DNA from: Aplysia californica
Lineage: Eukaryota > Mollusca > Gastropoda > Aplysiida > Aplysiidae
Assembly: GCF_000002075.1 (NCBI RefSeq)
Contig: NW_004797606.1
Coordinates: forward strand, 507,199-553,437
Reading direction: 5' to 3'
DNA length: 46,239 nucleotides
Made by a program: the position numbers and the translations under genes. Of the stretch, positions 33,301 through 42,302 are shown in pieces (position 1 is the first letter of the stretch; the number at the start of each line of letters is the position of its first letter). The notes beneath the pieces were generated by a model. It saw only the letters and a list, made by a program, of their open reading frames with translations, was not told where the DNA came from and did not search any database.

Positions 33301-35463
33301 AGGCTAGATCTACGGCTGGGTCTAATGATACTTTGACTGAAGTGGAGTCGGGGATCACACTCAAGACTTAACTCATAGAGTTGGTCCTAAAAACCAATGT
33401 TTTAACCTTTTCCCCTTTTGTCCAGACTGTGCATTTATATATAAATAACATTTTCAAACTTCAGTAAAATCTAACAACAATTAAAGACACAGTAAACAAA
33501 ACAATGAACCAACCTAATTTTTTCTAGTATCTCAATTTTAATTCAGGATTCTAGGGAGGTATGAAAAAAAAGAATTCAGGGTTTTAAAGGTTAACTTGTC
33601 GGCGTGTTTCGGGGATCGGAGCGTGCGTTTAGAGGGAGTGACCGTGCGTTTGTACGTCTAAATTATATAGTAAAAAACCCGTCAGATGACCAAAGCGTGC
33701 GTTTGAGCGGAGCGTGCTTTTGTATGGCGTGCGTATAGGCGGAGACTACTATACCACAAAGACTGCTATACAAATGATGTTGATATCAAGACGGCTACAA
33801 CAGGCTTCTCGGAAGTGGTGAGCACTGAATGCACGCGCCACTTCTGCATCAAAAGAGGCTCCACATATTGAATGGACTGGCACTTCAAAAAGAATTTCTG
33901 GCACTAGAAGATATCCAATTTTCATTTTTATGTCAATATAGTTACCATGTGTTCCAACATTCTGTCTTACAAGTCCTCTGTACTGTGTGATGTGATTTGT
34001 AGCAAAAAGGGCCCAAGAGCCCAGGCAGGGCAAAGTGGCTTGGTCTCAAAGGGTTAAATAAAAAGTCAAAAGGTAAATTTCTTATACAATACCCGACACA
34101 ATGACAATATCTTTGAACAGGGTTCCTTTGTGTAAAAGCCCCTATCAAGAGTGAGACAATATTTGCACTCTCTGAATAAGGTAGCTCGAAGTCCTTAGGA
34201 CCTTCAATCAGAAGGCTGATAATTCATCACAGAGGTTGTGTAGACCTATGAAGAGTTACCACACCAATAACCATCTTCCGACAAGAACAGATAGAAATTA
34301 ATTAAAACACTGTAAAAAGTAGAATAAGCAAACCGCACAGAAGCCCCCCACTAGCATCCTGCATTGTGGTGTACCACAGAACACTGCTTAAAACTCTTTA
34401 AGCAACAATTTCTTTACAATTTACAGGTTTTCTTATCAAGTAGGTCAATATTAAAAGCTGCCCATCAATCATTTGAACCTGAAAAACTACCCCATTGTCA
34501 TTTTGTAAATACAGTAAAGAATCACAGTCTAAAGCTAAAATAAGCTCGCAAATAAAGAGAGACAAACAAACCAGCTAAAACTCATATCTTCTTGAATGGT
34601 GAAACTCCATACAAACTTTACTAAACGTAACCATAATACCACCCCCTCTTATCATTTGTAGGTAAGGAAACTACCCCACAGCTATGTTTCAAGCACAACA
34701 GTGAATTTCAATTGAAGTAACGTCTGGCACCAATGTCAAATTAAATGCGTAGAGAGAGACAAGCAAACCTGGCAAAAGTCATACCTTCTAGAGTGGTAGT
34801 GGAGGTATACACAACCTCGATCACTTTCTCCAAACCTTTGGCTGTGATGCCCTTCAGCTCTATCTCCTTCTGGTTGCACTCGCGCATACCACTCGTGAAC
34901 ATGGACAGGAAGTAGTCAGAGCAGGAAACCAGGATAACCCGGTGACAATTGAAACGAGTGCCTGAGACAGAAGAAAAAAGTAACAACTAATAACATGGGT
35001 GAAACAATTTATTAAGAAATATCTGATAACAAACAATGAAATTTTCGGCACACTAATCTGTTTAAAATTACTTACTGCACTAACTGTGATAACTATCCAT
35101 ACCGCTGGTCAACAAATTTCTCAACTACAACCAAAACAGTCATGTTTTCTGTTACTTTCTCCAATTTATGACATACAATTTTCATCCACGTGAAACAATT
35201 AGACTAGAGGCTTAAAAAACTGTATGTATTACTACCGGAGCTAGATATGGCAACTTACCTTCAGCGATTAGTGTCACGTCACACAGGATTCCATCTTGCT
35301 TCAGTTTGTTGAGTCCTTGTAGGACCTTCATGCCATGCTCCGGACGCTCCTCCATACGGAACACGTCCGTGCTGGAGCTCCCCGCCATGTCGCCCCCCTC
35401 AGCCATCACTTGGGTCACTTTGAGCTTCTTTCTCAACACAGCAGAAGTTAACTCATCAGGCAT
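28903..35463 (-). CDS. Kelch-like BTB-BACK-Kelch protein (621 aa)
   Basis: Exons on the - strand are 35463-35259, 34961-34785 and 30386-28903; they join in frame (205+177+1484 nt) with GT...AG introns and end in TAG. Residues 1-45 are a serine/glutamate-containing leader. The BTB domain is about 46-155 (DGILCDVTLIAEG, then CHRVILVSCSDYF.SMF), BACK about 158-265 and six Kelch repeats about 305-610 with GG pairs near residues 312, 367, 419, 466, 513 and 565. Such proteins bind CUL3 through BTB-BACK and a substrate through the propeller, forming an E3 ubiquitin ligase (known of the family). It resembles the KLHL9/13/14/15/26 set; LNYHVVPHSQPLL recalls KLHL15, but I cannot assign an orthologue. 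The coding exons are GC-rich against AT-rich introns. No defects seen. Confidence 0.93.
30387..30857. other. Kelch intron, no feature seen
   Basis: AT-rich intron sequence between the terminal exon and the transposon nest. Confidence 0.4.
31103..31455. mobile_element. MITE family A, copy 3 (353 bp)
   Basis: The ends CATGAGGCAGTGGAATCAGG and GAGCACCTGATTCCGCCATG are inverted repeats of the family A TIR. Same orientation as copy 1, opposite to copies 2 and 4. It lies inside the piggyBac-like element, between its left TIR and the transposase remnant. Confidence 0.8.
31550..32026 (+). pseudogene. piggyBac transposase N-terminal remnant
   Basis: An open frame beginning before the first ATG (31616), with an acidic N-terminus (DDSDSEDESG) and then the start of the DDE_Tnp_1_7-like domain: FLDCEFLSNLAEQTNMLHSQ and KIFKDISEGETKTFITLRLH, which parallel the 'F...L..L..QTN' and 'dit.eE.k.F..l' signatures of piggyBac transposases. 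It stops at 32026, just before the family E insertion at 32047, and none of the catalytic aspartates is reached. This is a decayed DNA transposon, not a host gene. Confidence 0.65.
32047..33749. mobile_element. pogo-like element family E, copy 2 (1.7 kb)
   Basis: TA at 32045-32046 and 33750-33751. The ends are CATTAGTCTCCGCCTAAATG and ATAGGCGGAGACTACTA. The right subterminal region repeats GCGTGCGTTT at about 33621, 33643, 33695, 33712 and 33725, and the left has GAGCGTGTGTTTATACG and GAGCGTGCGTTTACATG. The interior has GACCAATCAAAAAACATT followed by a C15 run (32687-32701). About 0.7 kb of its length is a nested TTAA element. Without it the element is about 1.0 kb and has no transposase frame. 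Confidence 0.8.
32894..33590. mobile_element. piggyBac-like MITE nested in family E element (697 bp)
   Basis: TTAA at 32890-32893 and 33591-33594; the ends CCCTTAAAACCCTATACC and AATTCAGGGTTTTAAAGG are inverted. A short + frame (33144-33371) encodes an acidic peptide with DDDFDDSGIGRGSP, reminiscent of the disordered N-terminus of piggyBac transposases, but no catalytic domain. A tandem ACCGCTGGTAACCGCTG motif lies near 32920 and 32944. Confidence 0.8.
34058..34784. other. Kelch intron, no feature seen
   Basis: AT-rich intron between the piggyBac-like element and the middle coding exon; nothing recognised. Confidence 0.4.
34785..34961 (-). CDS. Kelch-like gene, middle coding exon (BTB core)
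   Basis: 177 bp, acceptor TCTGTCTCAG|GC, donor GAAG|GTATGA (on the -). It encodes residues 70-127, TRFNCHRVILVSCSDYFLSM through the GLEKVIEVVYT helix. An intron of only 297 bp separates it from the first coding exon. Confidence 0.95.
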
Positions 35464-35472
35464 CAAACATCT
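35259..35472 (-). CDS. Kelch-like gene, first coding exon
   Basis: An acceptor-like GTGCATTTCAG ends at 35473, so the exon starts 9 bases before the ATG at 35463; the donor is GAAG|GTAAGT after 35259. The start at 35463 gives a 69-residue N-terminal part, normal for the family. The nine upstream bases are also open in frame, so a longer N-terminus from another exon is not excluded. An out-of-frame ATG at 35470 precedes the chosen start. Confidence 0.85.
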
Positions 35473-35758
35473 CTGAAATGCACAACATAAGAAGTTTTTA
35501 GAACAAAGTCCCCTGTAAAAATCAGAAAACTGTGATATTAAAAAGTCTTCGGTACATCTTTTAAACTATTCTATAAAGCCAAAACTGAGAGTTGTTTGTA
35601 CCCTCATAACAAAACAAGTCTATACCAAACATCCCATTTCCTACAAACCCTGTTCACAGTATATCCTATTCCTTATTTCTTAAGAAGCAAAACTTTTTAT
35701 AAACTACTCATAAGACCCCAATTTTACATGACACAGCTCGAAGGAGACCTCCCATATT

Positions 35759-36194
35759 TGTGAGGCAGCGTGGTGGAATCAGGCTCTCGTCAAAATAATC
35801 AAAGTGGACAAACTTGCATTTTTCCATAGGTTTGTGCATTTTTATCAAATTTGTGTTTTTTGGCTCAACACCTTTCATGACCATTAAAGAAATCATTTCT
35901 GTGTGGATTTTCATGAAAAACGTTGATTAAAGGCACAAAAAAAGTAAATTTTCAGGTACCACAGGCTCTTAAGCTAAGGAAATAACTAATCTTTGGCGGC
36001 CATTTTCTCACTAATTTTACCTCTGAAAACAGGTGACCCCAACCTCCTTTTTTCATAAATATCTCAACTTGTATTCAAGATAATTGGATATTGTTTTCAT
36101 CCAAATGAAGGAAAGTGAAAAAGCTTTAAGATGTAACAATAACTCTACATGCCCAAAAATTGACGAGAGCCTGATTCCACCACGTTGCCTCACA
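35759..36194. mobile_element. MITE family A, copy 4 (436 bp)
   Basis: Best-preserved ends: TGTGAGGCAGCGTGGTGGAA on the left, and on the right the inverted complement TGTGAGGCAACGTGGTGGAA, extending to GCTCTCGTCAA (TIR about 35 bp, one mismatch). Collinear with copy 2 at 9381-9816 and of equal length. Located just upstream of the first kelch coding exon. Confidence 0.9.
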
Positions 36195-38032
36195 TTTCTC
36201 AATATTCAAATTCTGTTAAGCTTTTAACATGAATATCTGTTCACACCTGTGATCACTTTCTTCTTGTTAGTCGGGTGCACTGACTTCTACAGGAATGTGT
36301 GTAATCATATGATGTAAGTAGACAGGCAAAGAACTTAACCACACCAATATGGTAAGATACCAGATCATATCAAAGTCTTCATTATGTTTGATGAGCGCAT
36401 TTTATCTTTAGTGACTATCTAAAATAACTAGACATGTTGACATCAGATCACAGTGTTTCCAAGTCACTTTTAAGTAATGAGTTAGTCTGGATCACCATCG
36501 TGCAATGATCTCTTTTATATCACGGTCTAATTGCATACACACATCATACCATAAGGGGACAAGAAGAGTGCGACTATTTCCAATATGTATTGTATTATAT
36601 AATATATGTATACATACCATATATACGTTTAAACTATTTTAACTGTTTGATTGACGACTGTTTATTTACTACCAATCTCATCCAGCTCGCACCAGTTGAT
36701 TTGAAAGATCATTTTCCCTTGATTGCAAAAGGTTATCTATTATATAGCTACCAATCTCCTCTTCATCATTTCTGATCATTAGAATCTTATTAAAATCCAA
36801 AGCATCACAGTGTACAGATGTTGTAAGAAACAGGAATGCATCAAGAATTTCAAGAACCAACAATGTAGACAACAATTTTACAGAGTTTAAAAAACAGCAA
36901 AAGTAAATTTCCAAGGAGCACGGAGTCAAAACCTGAAAGAAAATTTTAAGCATTTACTATTCTGGAACTCAAAACAAGTACCTTGAGTCCATCTCTAATG
37001 GATAAGGACACAAAAGGAAAATACTTCCAATACTTTACTTTAGTTCCACCAACAAAAGAATAATACGTTACTGAGCACTATAAAAGAATGTTATACTCTG
37101 TAGAATGCCTAAAAAGTATCATACAGTACTAAGCAAAATTAAAATTTAATCCATTTTACATCTGATGAGGCAGACAATCAGCCTGCCCTCACTGAAATGG
37201 ACCCTTATGAAGAGGGGTGAGACAGCATGGAGCACCCCGTCTTCTGAAGACCCCTGTTCTACATTCAAGTATTCAAATCATCCAATGGCTTTCGGAAAAT
37301 GTCACTTTGTCGAACTGAATTGAATGTTTCTCTCAGTGCAAATTACTGTGCGAGGGTGCAGGAGCACATTTGAAGTGCGAAAGTATCCTTATGTAGATTA
37401 GCAAATTTCATTGGCCTGCTGCCCCGAGGCGTACTTTTTGGGGCCGGTCGGGATCAGGGACTGCCCTGCACAGTTACAAAAAAACCCTGGGACAAAAAAG
37501 TATGAAACAGCAACTAATCAGAAGAAAGGCGAAACTTACAACAAGCGAGCGTACTATACCAACAGGTTCCTAGAACTGGAGAAACTGGGATTTTCTTCCA
37601 TTTTTCAAAAACTTAGAGGAGCTGTTGCGTCATCGTCATTGACCAAACAGGTGCTCCATGTATCTTTATTGCTGTCAAATTTCAAATCCCTATGCGTACT
37701 ATATTTCACATACCAACTTAAAATCACCACCCACACAGCGATAAAAGACTAGAGCCAGTAATTGGGTCAGAAACAGAACAAGCTAGTCTGCTGGAATGCG
37801 AAAGGCGAGTGATCATTAAGCAGCATGTGATTGACTGATTAAAACTAACTAAAATCTAGTTCACATTAAGTCCATTGCCGGTTTTCCCTTCATCGCTTTG
37901 GTAAGTTGTAGTGGAGATGAACCGAGAACAGTGCTGATTCTTTTAAAATAAAAGTTTAATCGTTTCTGTAAGAACTGGAGAAAATTCAAATAATACCTGT
38001 CCAATATATTCAAATTTAGACCAAAGGAGTTT
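36195..38032. other. Intron-like region, one unidentified open frame
   Basis: Mostly AT-rich. A GC-richer block, 37140-37640, contains a + frame of 113 codons (37411-37752) whose first 80 residues look compositionally coding-like; see findings. No splice structure linking it to a gene was found. Confidence 0.35.
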
Positions 38033-38036
38033 TTAA

Positions 38037-38333
38037 CTCTTTAAACCATGAGTTTTTTTCCGTTTCCCGGAGTTTTTCCTAGTCACCTAAACCTAGTGCA
38101 CTATGTCTCATTATAACCCCAAAAGCTTGCCTCCAACTTCTAAATAGCGGAAACAATTACAAAGGCATGGTCATTACTAAAATCTTGGTTCAGGAATAGT
38201 TTCAATAAACAAGCGAAAACTAGCACTAAATAAAACAAACACAGGAGTCACAAGTACTGGACGCTCCCGACGTCCGATGAGGAACAGGGTTAATACTGCC
38301 GAACGCTCCCGGCGTATGATGGGGTTTAAAGAG
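38037..38333. mobile_element. TTAA-flanked MITE (297 bp)
   Basis: TTAA at 38033-38036 and 38334-38337; the ends CTCTTTAAACCATGAG and ATGGGGTTTAAAGAG are inverted. The TTAA target and YCTTT ends match the other piggyBac-like elements here. No coding capacity. Confidence 0.75.
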
Positions 38334-38337
38334 TTAA

Positions 38338-39382
38338 CTCTTTCGCTATGTATTATTTTCGGCTTGTGGACGAATTTTTTTTTTCGGAGGGCGAATGAGA
38401 TGATGACTAGTGGGCAGTTAAAAGGTCTTTGGGGCCACAAATTCAAATAAATATCAACGTATTATATACCAATATTTTCAGTATGGTTTGTAGAATTAAT
38501 CTGTAATGTTTATTTATGTATTTTTCAACTTTGGTTCCTGTAAGAGCCGATTATGCAACACAATTTTGATTGGATGAAGATAAAATTTGAAAATAAAAAA
38601 TTAATAATCTTTGGTGAAACTCAAAAAATATGTTTGCACCTAGTCAAATGATACATTAAAAAAAAACATAGATGAATATAGAACTGGAAAATATTGAAAA
38701 GTTTGCAGTTATTTACCTACATTCCATAATATTTGTGCATTTTGAACATAACATCCGATATTGAAAAAAAAAAATTTTTATAATCTTGAAAAACGATCAC
38801 AAACAGAAAAAACACCACTCGTATCTTATATGGAATTATTCAGAATTGCATTTGGAATAAACATATACATGTCTTGAGTGGCACTTTTTGTGTAATTTCA
38901 TAAAAAAGTAGTGATTTTGGGGAGAAAAAAATATTTTGACAATTTAGATCTAGATCTAGACCTAGATCTAGCACTCAAAAATATTGATTTCTCAATAACA
39001 GTGCATTGGCAATATGAGTCCAATCGTATAAATATTATAAAAAAGAGTCCTACATTTCTTTAGTGAGCAAAATAATGATAGATTTTGTTGTGTAAAATTA
39101 CTAAGACTGGTGTCTCGGCTATAATTTTGGCATCCCGATAAAACAAAGTCGAATAAACTACGAAATCGCGTTTCAAATCTAAATCTAAATTTCCGATTTT
39201 CAGTGGATATGCTTGACCCGGAAGTCAACATTATATTATGACCTTTATTTTAACATGGATATGTGGATTGGAATAGAATCTAAGCTAAAATTGAAAATTT
39301 GTTCTCGAGCCGCCGGGGGCGGCTTAGCGTTCTGACGGCACTTTAGCCGCGCCGCCCCCCACGGCTCGGCGTAGCGTATGAG
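38338..39382. mobile_element. Second TTAA-flanked element, abutting the first (1.05 kb)
   Basis: Shares the TTAA at 38334 with its neighbour and ends at the TTAA at 39383-39386. The ends CTCTTTCGCTATG and CATACGCTACGCC..(inverted on the +) CGTAGCGTATGAG are related. The right subterminal part (39309-39366) is very GC-rich and contains GAGCCGCCGGGGGCGGCT, an inverted repeat that would fold. The interior is AT-rich with no transposase frame. Confidence 0.6.
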
Positions 39383-39386
39383 TTAA

Positions 39387-39973
39387 GTAAAGATGTAATG
39401 AAAACTTATGAAGTTTTGTCATGTTTGAACCTGCCTTGTAAGCCTGTATTTCTCCTTTTCGATAGCAGTTTAATCGATGTCGTGCAATTAAACAAAATTT
39501 CACGAAAATATTAGTGTTAAATATCCAAAGTAATACAGGCATTGAAAAATTGATAGCAGAACTCGATTTTGCACTAAAAATAACATGAAATTATCTAGCT
39601 TCATTCATATACTCCAATTCATTACTTATAAACAGTTTTCCCTCAAAATACATCAAATTTGTCCCACTTATTGGCAATATTTCCTATAACTGCGGTCCCC
39701 CAAAATTGAGCCCCAAAAAAAGTCTCAATTACTTGTTTAATTATCAATGGATTTTTTAAATCTACAAATCGCAGTTCTCAGAGTCCATTCCTCTTTCATG
39801 TAAGCTTGTTTTAAAGCAATTTGGACAAAAAATTATTTTTCATTGCAATTGCTATTAATGCAGATGTCAGTTTTGACTTCTGAGGTATGAAACTATTACT
39901 ATGAAAAATTACATGGTTGTATACCTATATAATATACTTTAAACTATAATCATGAATGAGTCTTTCTCTTTTA
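39387..39973. other. Intron-like region, no feature seen
   Basis: AT-rich sequence between TTAA elements and the family E element; nothing recognised. Confidence 0.35.
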
Positions 39974-40004
39974 CTGTTGTCTCTGCCTAAACATAAATAA
40001 AAAT

Positions 40005-40330
40005 AAATAGAATAAATTATACTTTTATTTGTCCCAGACGGGCACTTTGGTTTACAATGGCAAATATACATACATAAATACATAATTATAATTTATATGT
40101 AACATACATAAAGACATGGATAAATACATATAAATACACAATATTACACAAATACAGAACAGTCGAAAACCATGCCACTGTCGGTAACCACTGTGCACCG
40201 CCCTGTATTCTGAGCTAGGGTTGTCGTGTCTTGCTCAAGGACACACATAAGTGACCACCCATCTGATCCCAGTGTCACCGATACTTGCTTGACATTACTT
40301 AAGTCTAAACCAACCACTTAGCTACTCAAA
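40005..40330 (-). repeat. tRNA-derived SINE with ACAAATAAAAG tail
   Basis: Read on the - strand: an A-box-like GTAGCTAAGTGGTTGG near 40310, a degraded B box GGGATCAGATGGG, the common SINE block CTTGAGCAAGACACGACAAC, and an AT-rich body ending GTGCCCGTCTGGGACAAATA before 40015. The layout is that of a tRNA-headed SINE with a LINE-like 3' end. It lies inside the family E element. Confidence 0.6.
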
Positions 40331-40344
40331 CACAAGTTTTGGCG

Positions 40345-40410
40345 CTCATATGACCTTATGCAGTTGCGAGCGCCATAAAACCCTCTACTATTTTTAAAAA
40401 AACAACAAAA
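40345..40410 (+). repeat. SINE tail (GTTGCGAGCGCCATAAAAC)
   Basis: TGACCTTATGCAGTTGCGAG, CGCCATAAAACCCTCTACTA, then an A-rich stretch; the same tail as 14265-14345. It abuts the - strand SINE at 40330. Confidence 0.55.
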
Positions 40411-41459
40411 AAAAAGTTTTGTCACATTATAATGGTTTGAGTTTTTTAAATTTAATTTTGACGTACAAAGCACAGTCACTTCCTCTTAACACACGCTTCA
40501 ACCTTTCAAACACAACAATAGGAAAAGCATGACAAAGTGAAAAATTCTTTACAACATAGACAGCTTGCATTATAAGACAAGTCCAGCCAACCAGATATTT
40601 GGCAAGACTGCCCGTTGCACAAAACAAAGAGAGTGATGTACTGCATTTTTACACCCAACTGTCCAGTGCCCATGGGCGAGCGATTTGTTGGGGGGGGGTG
40701 GGGGGGGGGGGGGGCGTGACTAAAATATGAAATGTCTTTTGATTGGTCACTCAGAATGCTTCTTTGAGACAGAAGATTTCTTATATTATTCCGTGTTTGT
40801 GTGACTGTAATGTTTAGTTCGGCCTGTGAATATGATGTGCAACATACATGAATGTTGTACAACACTAGAGCTAGGCCTACAGGATAAAAGATTATACAAG
40901 TGATCAGCTGTGCTCAAAGAACTTTAACGTTCAATGAAGCATCGCAGAAAAAGTCTCTCAGAATGTTTGATTTTCATCCATGTATTTACCAAGTTGCAAT
41001 AAATAGGCCGTCAGGAATGGTCGCTTGGAAAGCCACACCGCTGAGCATGATTCCCTTTGACTATCATCAACCGTTACCTCTTATCTATTTCCCACACATG
41101 AGTTCGTAAACATCAGTACAGTGAGCCAATCTATCTCTGCTTTCTTTCACCGCTCATTAAAAACCTTTTGTAGTCATAAACCTGATCAGAGAATCATTTT
41201 TAAAACAGTCACGTTTCGCTGCATTATTGGAGAAAGCAACCCCCCATCTGCTCAAGGAAGGTAGCAATGACCACGAAAAACCTTTTTTTGCCAGAAAGTG
41301 TTTGCAAATCGGTGCATTTTGTAGCTCTATCTTCACCGAGCATGGAACTTTTTGAATTTTTGAAATCCATCAATAAACAAAAAAGTTGCAGATTTTTTAA
41401 TCAATTAATTTCTGGTACACTTTATAATGAAAAAAACCCAAAATATGGGACGTTCTTTG

Positions 41460-41890
41460 GTGAGTTTTGAGACAATATTCGTCATAACTCGCTCATTTGT
41501 CGGAGTATTTAAAAGAAACTTGGCAACCCAGTACATTTTCTAGTGCAGAATCTAGTCCTGCTTTCAGATTTTTCATAACTATCCTATTTTTTGAGTTATG
41601 AAGACGTTTATAGGTAAAAATGTGGCGGTTTTTGGTGCGTTTTGAGACAATATTTGTCATAGCTCGCCTATTTCTTGGAATATGTAAATAAAACTTGGCA
41701 GTCTAGTACATTTTTAAATGCAGAATCTAGTCATGCAGTCAGATTTTTAATATCTGTCATACTTTTTGAGTTGTAAAGACTTTAACAGGTAAAAAAGTGG
41801 CGTTCTTTACAGGTTTACAAAGATTGTTCTCCCAAAGTCATGATATTTGAATGAAACTTGGCAACATAAAAGGTTCCTCCTTGCCAAGCA
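41460..41890 (+). repeat. 175-bp tandem repeat, two full units and one partial
   Basis: GTTTTGAGACAATATT recurs at 41464 and 41639, and AAACTTGGCA at 41516, 41691 and (shifted) 41853. Units share GCAGAATCTAGTC.TGC and TTTTTTGAGTTATGAAGAC. Divergence between units is high, so the array is old. Confidence 0.85.
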
Positions 41891-42161
41891 ATGCTCTGGA
41901 TCAATTTGTCACAAAAATGTAAGTAGAGAGGTGGATTTATTAGTCTAATAAATCCAGTTCTGTACTAGTAAAAGCATGCATACTTTGTTATAGAAAATAA
42001 GATCGTTTCTGTGTACATCCATTGTTGGACAGTGTCCTATTGGTCCTATTGTGTGGTAAATTAAGATGCATTCAGATAATATAGTTTACAAGTCATGGGA
42101 ATATTTCGCATGTGTAGGCTACAACTCATACAATAAATGTAACATATTTACACCCCCCTCC

Positions 42162-42166
<5 letters not shown>

Positions 42167-42242
<76 letters not shown>

Positions 42243-42302
42243 ACGCGCGCGCACACACACACACACATGCACGCGCGCGCACTCATGCACGCATGCACGC
42301 GC
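42167..42302 (+). repeat. (TC)n then (CA/CG)n compound microsatellite
   Basis: About 72 bp of CT/TC repeats to 42238, followed by alternating CGCG and CACA with GCATGCACGC blocks to 42302. The alternating purine-pyrimidine part could adopt Z-DNA (inference). Confidence 0.95.

Larger units (their letters stand above)
30862..34053 (+). mobile_element. piggyBac-like element with nested insertions (3.19 kb)
   Basis: TTAA at 30858-30861 and 34054-34057 bound an element whose ends are CCCTTTGTTACC and GGTCTCAAAGGG (inverted: CCCTTTGAGACC). It contains a piggyBac-transposase-like remnant (31616-32026), a family A MITE (31103-31455) and a family E element (32047-33749) that itself holds a smaller TTAA element (32894-33590). 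TTAA duplications and CCCTTTG-like ends are the hallmark of piggyBac. It sits wholly inside the kelch intron. The C-terminal transposase half is not recognisable. Confidence 0.8.

Noticed and set aside
33749-34053. C-terminal part of a piggyBac transposase on either strand
   Set aside because: Neither strand shows the expected cysteine-rich C-terminal motif or DDE motifs; the segment is only the right end of the element.
28903-35463. A specific KLHL gene symbol (KLHL9, 13, 15 or 26)
   Set aside because: Resemblance is spread over several family members and I cannot run a phylogeny; naming one would be a guess.
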